From: CALAZP01 sp964410725
GTDB taxonomy: Bacteria > Bacteroidota > Bacteroidia > Chitinophagales > Saprospiraceae
Direction of reading: 5' to 3'
Assembly (NCBI GenBank): GCA_964410725.1
Contig: CAYPID010000063.1
Span: 1 to 8,427 of the forward strand
Length of the DNA stretch: 8,427 nucleotides
Of this stretch, positions 5,526-8,427 are shown piece after piece (positions within the stretch are counted from its first letter, which is position 1; every line of letters starts with the position of its first letter). Position numbers and translations under genes: made by a program. The notes beneath the pieces were generated by a model, which saw only the letters and a list, made by a program, of their open reading frames with translations, had not been told where the DNA came from and searched no databases.

Positions 5526-7604
5526 ATGAACCACAATGGTCCACTAGCTACCCTCCTTCACGAATTTGAACTTCCCATTTCCAATCCGGTACTTTTTTTT
5601 TCCGTTATCCTTTTCATTATTCTATTATCTCCCCTGGTATTGCGCAAACTAAAAATTCCAGGGGTCATTGGATTGATAATCTCTGGAGTTATCATTGGAC
5701 CACATGGATTTAATATTTTAGAAAGCAATGAAGCCATCGAGCTTTTCTCGACCATAGGCCTACTGTATATCATGTTTATCGCCGGCTTAGAGTTGGATAT
5801 GAATGATTTCAAAATATTCCGAAATAAAAGCTTGGCTTTTGGATTTTTCACCTTCGCAATCCCCATGTTAATTGGCTATCCAGTTTGCTTTTATTTACTG
5901 GGCTACAGCAGTAATGCCAGTTTGCTAACCGCTAGCATGTTTGCCACCCATACCCTGGTAGCCTATCCGATTGTCAGCAAATACGGCGTCTCTAAAAATC
6001 AGGCAGTAGCTGTAACCATTGGGGGAACTATCCTAACAGATACAGCTGTTTTGATTTTACTCGCCATCATTTTAGGAAGAGCCAGTGGGCAAATTAATCA
6101 GGGATTTTGGATTCAACTGGGTCTATCCATTACCATCTTTACTGCTGTTGTTTTCCTAATTATCCCCAGAATTGCTAAGTGGTTTTTCAACAAACTAGAA
6201 AGTGAGAAGCACTCCCATTATATCTTTGTCCTATCAGCTGTTTTTTTTACCGCTTTTCTAGCGGAAATCGCTGGATTGGAACCTATTATCGGAGCATTCT
6301 TAGCAGGGTTAGCACTCAACAAACTCATTCCACATTCTTCCGCCTTGATGAATAGGATTGACTTTATTGGCAATGCACTATTTATTCCTTTTTTCTTGAT
6401 TAGCGTTGGTATGCTGGTCAATTTAAAGGTAATCTTTAGTGGAACAGGTGCGCTAATTGTTGCTGGAATTCTAACGGTTACCGCTCTGATCAGTAAGTGG
6501 TTAGCCGCTTATTTTAGTCAAGTCCTATTCCATTACAGCAAGGCTCAAAGAGACATCATGTTCGGCCTAAGTAGTGCCAGAGTAGCAGCTAGTTTGGCTG
6601 TTATTCTCGTGGGTTATCGCTCAGGTATTATTAATGAGGATATCCTTAATGGAACTATTATTCTAATTCTACTTACCAGTATTATTTCTTCTTTTGCCAC
6701 CGAAAAAGCTGCTAAGAAATTAGTTAAAGAAACTGAATTAGATCGGCAAATGCTTGAAAAAACTTCAAATGCCTCCGATGAAGTCATCCTCCTGCCTATT
6801 GCCAATCTTCAATCTATGGAGCGGTTATTAGAATTCTGTATTTATATCAAACATCCCAAAGCAGAAAAATCTATTCACATCTTGTCTGTAGTCAGCAATA
6901 ATGATGAGGCTGAAATCAATCTCTATAAAGCGCGCAAAAAATTAGAAGAATTGGCCAAAGAAGCCTCAGCTACAGAAACCAATGTCAAAATATTAGCCAC
7001 CATTGATCACAATCCTGCTAGTGGAATTATCAGAATGTCTAAAGAAATAGCTGCTGATATCGTTATCCTAGGTTGGCCCCAAAAGCCCGGTATTCTAGAA
7101 ATAATTATCGGTGATAAAGTCAATAGTTTGATCAACCACTCCGATAAAACAACCTTTATTTGTGCCCTCAAAAATCCCCTAGCTAATCATAAGAGAATTC
7201 TATTGGCAGTTCCTCCCCTCGCTGAAAGAGAAAAAGGCTTTACCCAATGGCTTTCAAAAGTGACCAAAATGGCTCGAGAACTCAGCTCGGGAATTCACCT
7301 ATACAGTAATCCGGAAACTCAAGAAGCTATTCAAACTTTTCTCATTCAACATAAAATGAATACTCAATTAAATTTCATCAACTATACTGATTGGAATCAT
7401 CTTTCCTCCATAGCCGCAAATCTGGAAACAGATGATCTGGTGTTTTTAGTAAGCGCAAGAAAAAATGCCATCAGTCATCTAAGGGAATTGGAAAATCTAC
7501 CGTCTAAAATGGAAAGTGAATTTAAAGAGGTAAGCAAAATCATCATATACCCACAGCAGTTTAGTGACCCCTCAGGAGTAGCAGAATTAATGGATTATCT
7601 CTAA
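5526..7604 (+). CDS. CPA2-type cation/proton antiporter with C-terminal universal-stress-like region
   Basis: A 692-residue inner-membrane Na+(K+)/H+ exchanger of the monovalent cation:proton antiporter-2 type. Residues about 21-392 form the Na_H_Exchanger domain with 12-13 hydrophobic segments. Family landmarks are the LKIPGVIGLIISGVIIGPHG segment (42-61), FIAGLELDM (84-92), the core helix GGTILTDTAVLILLAI (166-181) with ion-site D172, EPIIGAFLAGLAL (252-264) and IPFFLISVGM (287-296). D172 is preceded by Thr, not by the Asp or Asn of the classic DD/ND pair. Residues about 415-690 are soluble and resemble two UspA-like halves: ILLPIANLQSMERLLEF, ADIVILGWPQK and TTFICALKNP in the first, then KRILLAVPPL in a more diverged second. 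No RCK/TrkA-N domain is seen. Exchange of Na+ or K+ for H+ in pH or osmotic balance is likely; the ion is not predictable. It stands alone, divergent from the caspase gene. Confidence 0.9.
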   Translation: MNHNGPLATLLHEFELPISNPVLFFSVILFIILLSPLVLRKLKIPGVIGLIISGVIIGPHGFNILESNEAIELFSTIGLLYIMFIAGLELDMNDFKIFRNKSLAFGFFTFAIPMLIGYPVCFYLLGYSSNASLLTASMFATHTLVAYPIVSKYGVSKNQAVAVTIGGTILTDTAVLILLAIILGRASGQINQGFWIQLGLSITIFTAVVFLIIPRIAKWFFNKLESEKHSHYIFVLSAVFFTAFLAEIAGLEPIIGAFLAGLALNKLIPHSSALMNRIDFIGNALFIPFFLISVGMLVNLKVIFSGTGALIVAGILTVTALISKWLAAYFSQVLFHYSKAQRDIMFGLSSARVAASLAVILVGYRSGIINEDILNGTIILILLTSIISSFATEKAAKKLVKETELDRQMLEKTSNASDEVILLPIANLQSMERLLEFCIYIKHPKAEKSIHILSVVSNNDEAEINLYKARKKLEELAKEASATETNVKILATIDHNPASGIIRMSKEIAADIVILGWPQKPGILEIIIGDKVNSLINHSDKTTFICALKNPLANHKRILLAVPPLAEREKGFTQWLSKVTKMARELSSGIHLYSNPETQEAIQTFLIQHKMNTQLNFINYTDWNHLSSIAANLETDDLVFLVSARKNAISHLRELENLPSKMESEFKEVSKIIIYPQQFSDPSGVAELMDYL

Positions 7605-7611
7605 TATAAAA

Positions 7612-7641
7612 AAGCGCTATAATCAAAAGACTATAGCGCTT
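7612..7641 (-). terminator. Intrinsic terminator of the tRNA-like gene
   Basis: A perfect 10-bp inverted repeat, AAGCGCTATA (7612-7621) and TATAGCGCTT (7632-7641), with a 10-base loop. Read leftward, the stem is followed by a T-run (the A-tract at 7608-7613), as in a Rho-independent terminator, and it begins 5 bases after the 3' end of the tRNA-like gene. Read rightward it has almost no T-tract, so it is a poorer terminator for the antiporter, though it could protect that mRNA's 3' end. Confidence 0.8.
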
Positions 7642-7646
7642 AGTTG

Positions 7647-7761
7647 CTGTGAGGGAAGGATTCGAACCTCCACGGAGCGGTTAGCTTTCCTTTCGAAAAA
7701 TTTATCCCTTTCCTCCACCCCCGAGACGAGAGGGCGTGCCTGCCTATTTCACCACCTCACA
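7647..7761 (-). tRNA. Atypical class II tRNA-like gene, apparent anticodon GUC
   Basis: The 115-nt sequence folds as a tRNA with a very large variable region. The acceptor TGTGAGG (7755-7761) pairs fully with CCTCACA (7648-7654). D-stem GTG/CAC encloses AAATAGGCAGG. The T-arm is GGAGG, loop TTCGAAT, CCTTC. The D-arm (TGGTGAAATAGGCAGGCACGC) closely resembles bacterial tRNA-Leu. The anticodon stem CCCTC/GGGGG (7730-7734 with 7718-7722) closes loop TCGTCTC, giving anticodon GTC at 7725-7727 (Asp), with C rather than U at position 33 and G where A21 is expected. About 46 nt lie between the anticodon stem and the T-stem, with GGAG/CTCC near the two ends. Discriminator is G; CCA is not encoded. No Leu, Ser or Tyr anticodon can be read in the loop. 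It has its own promoter and terminator. It could be a functional odd tRNA, a regulatory tRNA mimic or a decayed tRNA-Leu. Confidence 0.7.
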
Positions 7762-7797
7762 TTGTTTATCATTTACTCTTTCGTAAATCTTATGATG

Positions 7798-7828
7798 CAA
7801 ATTTAAAGGCAATCCCCATTCTGTGCAA
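7798..7828 (-). promoter_or_regulatory. Promoter of the tRNA-like gene
   Basis: On the minus strand, TAAATTTG (7798-7805) is an exact TAnnTTTG, with TTG (7826-7828) 20 bases upstream. The expected start near 7791 leaves a leader of about 30 bases before the predicted mature 5' end at 7761. Very AT-rich DNA lies upstream (about 7829-7900), compatible with an UP-like element. A promoter this close to consensus argues that the tRNA-like gene is transcribed. Confidence 0.65.
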
Positions 7829-8013
7829 GTTTTTTAATAAAAAATAAAAATTTTTATATTTTATCTAATTAAATATTGAATTTTTTGAATTTATTTAAAA
7901 TAGCTCCTGTTTGCCGATACATCCTTTGAAATTTTTCAAACTCATTTTAATCATACTATCTAGTTATCAGTATAAAATTTCAAGAAATGCCTCCAATCTT
8001 CTCTGCAAAAATA
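7829..8013. other. AT-rich intergenic stretch without genes
   Basis: No coding frame, RNA gene or clear promoter is visible. The only structure is a 7-bp AT-rich inverted repeat, TTTGAAA/TTTCAAA (7925-7940), with a 2-base loop and no convincing T-tract. The stretch separates the tRNA-like promoter from the repeat array. Confidence 0.5.
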
Positions 8014-8021
8014 AACCCAAC

Positions 8022-8129
8022 AGACTAACCATTCAAAAATCATATTAGTCATACCTATTGCAAAGGCATAAAATCACACTTAGATTGCAGCAATGAAATG
8101 AAGCCTATTAAAGTCCCTGACTCACAAAT
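8022..8129 (+). repeat. 108-bp repeat block, copy 1
   Basis: This block matches 8238-8345 at 106 of 108 positions; I see differences only at agatTgcag versus agatAgcag and gtccCtgac versus gtccTtgac. Its length is exactly four 27-bp periods, so it keeps the phase of the flanking units, and its first 13 bases resemble the 27-bp unit. It may be a diverged set of four units that was later duplicated as a block. Confidence 0.92.
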
Positions 8130-8237
8130 AGACTAACCTTCCTAAATCAACTCAATAGACTAATCATCCCAAATCAACTTAACAGACTAATCATCCCAAA
8201 TCAACCCAATAGACTAGTCATCCTAAATCAACCCAAC
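8130..8237 (+). repeat. 27-bp tandem repeat, four copies
   Basis: Four contiguous 27-bp units begin at 8130, 8157, 8184 and 8211. Each opens AGACTAATCATCCCAAAT or a close variant and closes with CAACTCAAT, CAACTTAAC or CAACCCAAT-like endings. Units with GACTAGTC carry an 8-base palindrome. Adjacent copies differ at a few positions only. Copies continue after the second 108-bp block, from 8346 to the window end. Confidence 0.92.
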
Positions 8238-8345
8238 AGACTAACCATTCAAAAATCATATTAGTCATACCTATTGCAAAGGCATAAAATCACACTTAGA
8301 TAGCAGCAATGAAATGAAGCCTATTAAAGTCCTTGACTCACAAAT
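8238..8345 (+). repeat. 108-bp repeat block, copy 2
   Basis: Second copy of the block at 8022-8129, with two substitutions. It follows four 27-bp units and is followed by more 27-bp units, which sets the 216-bp higher-order period. In the frame kept open by the 27-bp units it carries a TAG stop, so the array is not coding. Confidence 0.92.
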
Positions 8346-8427
8346 AGACTAATCATCCCAAATCAACTCAAAAGACTAGTCATCCCAAACCAACTCAACA
8401 GCCTAACCATTCAAAAATCAACTCAAC
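8346..8427 (+). repeat. 27-bp tandem repeat, three further copies, cut by window end
   Basis: Units begin at 8346, 8373 and 8400. The last reads AGCCTAACCATTCAAAAATC and then CAACTCAAC-like sequence. It joins the opening of the 108-bp block to the end of a simple unit and is 28 rather than 27 bases, which looks like a recombination or slippage product. Confidence 0.88.

Larger units (their letters stand above)
8014..8427. repeat. Higher-order repeat array (27-bp units and 108-bp blocks)
   Basis: The array runs from about 8014 to the window end and probably beyond. The motif AGACTA (AGCCTA in the last copy) recurs at 8022, 8130, 8157, 8184, 8211, 8238, 8346, 8373 and 8400; every interval is 27 or 108 (4 x 27). 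The arrangement is one 108-bp block, four 27-bp units, a second 108-bp block, then at least three 27-bp units, so the whole pattern repeats at 216 bp. The plus strand is very G-poor. Neither strand has a frame open across the array. Function is unknown. Confidence 0.9.

Noticed and set aside
7647..7761. tmRNA fragment
   Set aside because: It has a full D-arm and an anticodon stem, and no tag-peptide frame or pseudoknot-like ring, so it is tRNA-like rather than tmRNA.
7925..7940. TTTGAAA/TTTCAAA inverted repeat as a terminator
   Set aside because: The stem is almost all A-T with a 2-base loop and no T-run, so it is not a credible terminator in this AT-rich region.
8130..8264. Coding 9-residue repeat (RLIIPNQLN-like) in one plus-strand frame
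   Set aside because: The frame is open only across the simple units; the 108-bp blocks on both sides bring in-frame stops and there is no start codon or initiation context.
8022..8427. CRISPR array
   Set aside because: The 27-bp units are directly adjacent with no unique spacers between them, the long blocks are themselves repeated, and no cas gene is present.

Overview
The window looks like chromosomal DNA of a Bacteroidota bacterium. It is AT-rich and its genes start without Shine-Dalgarno sequences. Several promoters match the phylum's TTG-N19/20-TAnnTTTG consensus, and the ribosomal cluster is rpsF-rpsR-rplI with no ssb. The secreted MORN-repeat/caspase protein and the general protein style hint at a Saprospiria-like lineage, but that finer placement is only a guess.

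Layout from left to right. Positions 1-345 hold no gene, but contain two tandem leftward promoters feeding an unseen transcript beyond the left edge, and a -7 element for the next gene. A rightward pair follows: serC (serine and pyridoxal phosphate synthesis) and, 3 bases later, a YgjP-type zinc metallopeptidase that appears to start with TTG. This pair runs tail-to-tail, with a 4-base gap, into a leftward block: rplI, rpsR, rpsF and, upstream of them, a large exported MORN-repeat protein ending in a caspase-like peptidase domain. The rpsF promoter overlaps the stop codon of the caspase gene. A short divergent region containing an apparently orphan terminator hairpin separates this block from a rightward CPA2-type cation/proton antiporter with a C-terminal universal-stress-like region.

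The right end is the most unusual part. On the minus strand lies a complete small transcription unit: promoter, a 115-nt tRNA-like gene, and an intrinsic terminator. The tRNA-like RNA has a good acceptor stem, D-arm and T-arm and a class II (Leu/Ser-like) body with a roughly 46-nt variable region. The only plausible anticodon loop reads GUC (Asp) and has C instead of U at position 33. Beyond it, from about 8014 to the window end, lies a G-poor 27-bp minisatellite interrupted by two 108-bp blocks that are 106/108 identical, giving a 216-bp higher-order period. It has no coding capacity.

serC, the ribosomal genes and the antiporter are housekeeping. The caspase protein, the anomalous tRNA-like gene and the repeat array are the accessory or unexplained elements. 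I see no sign that these three form one system.
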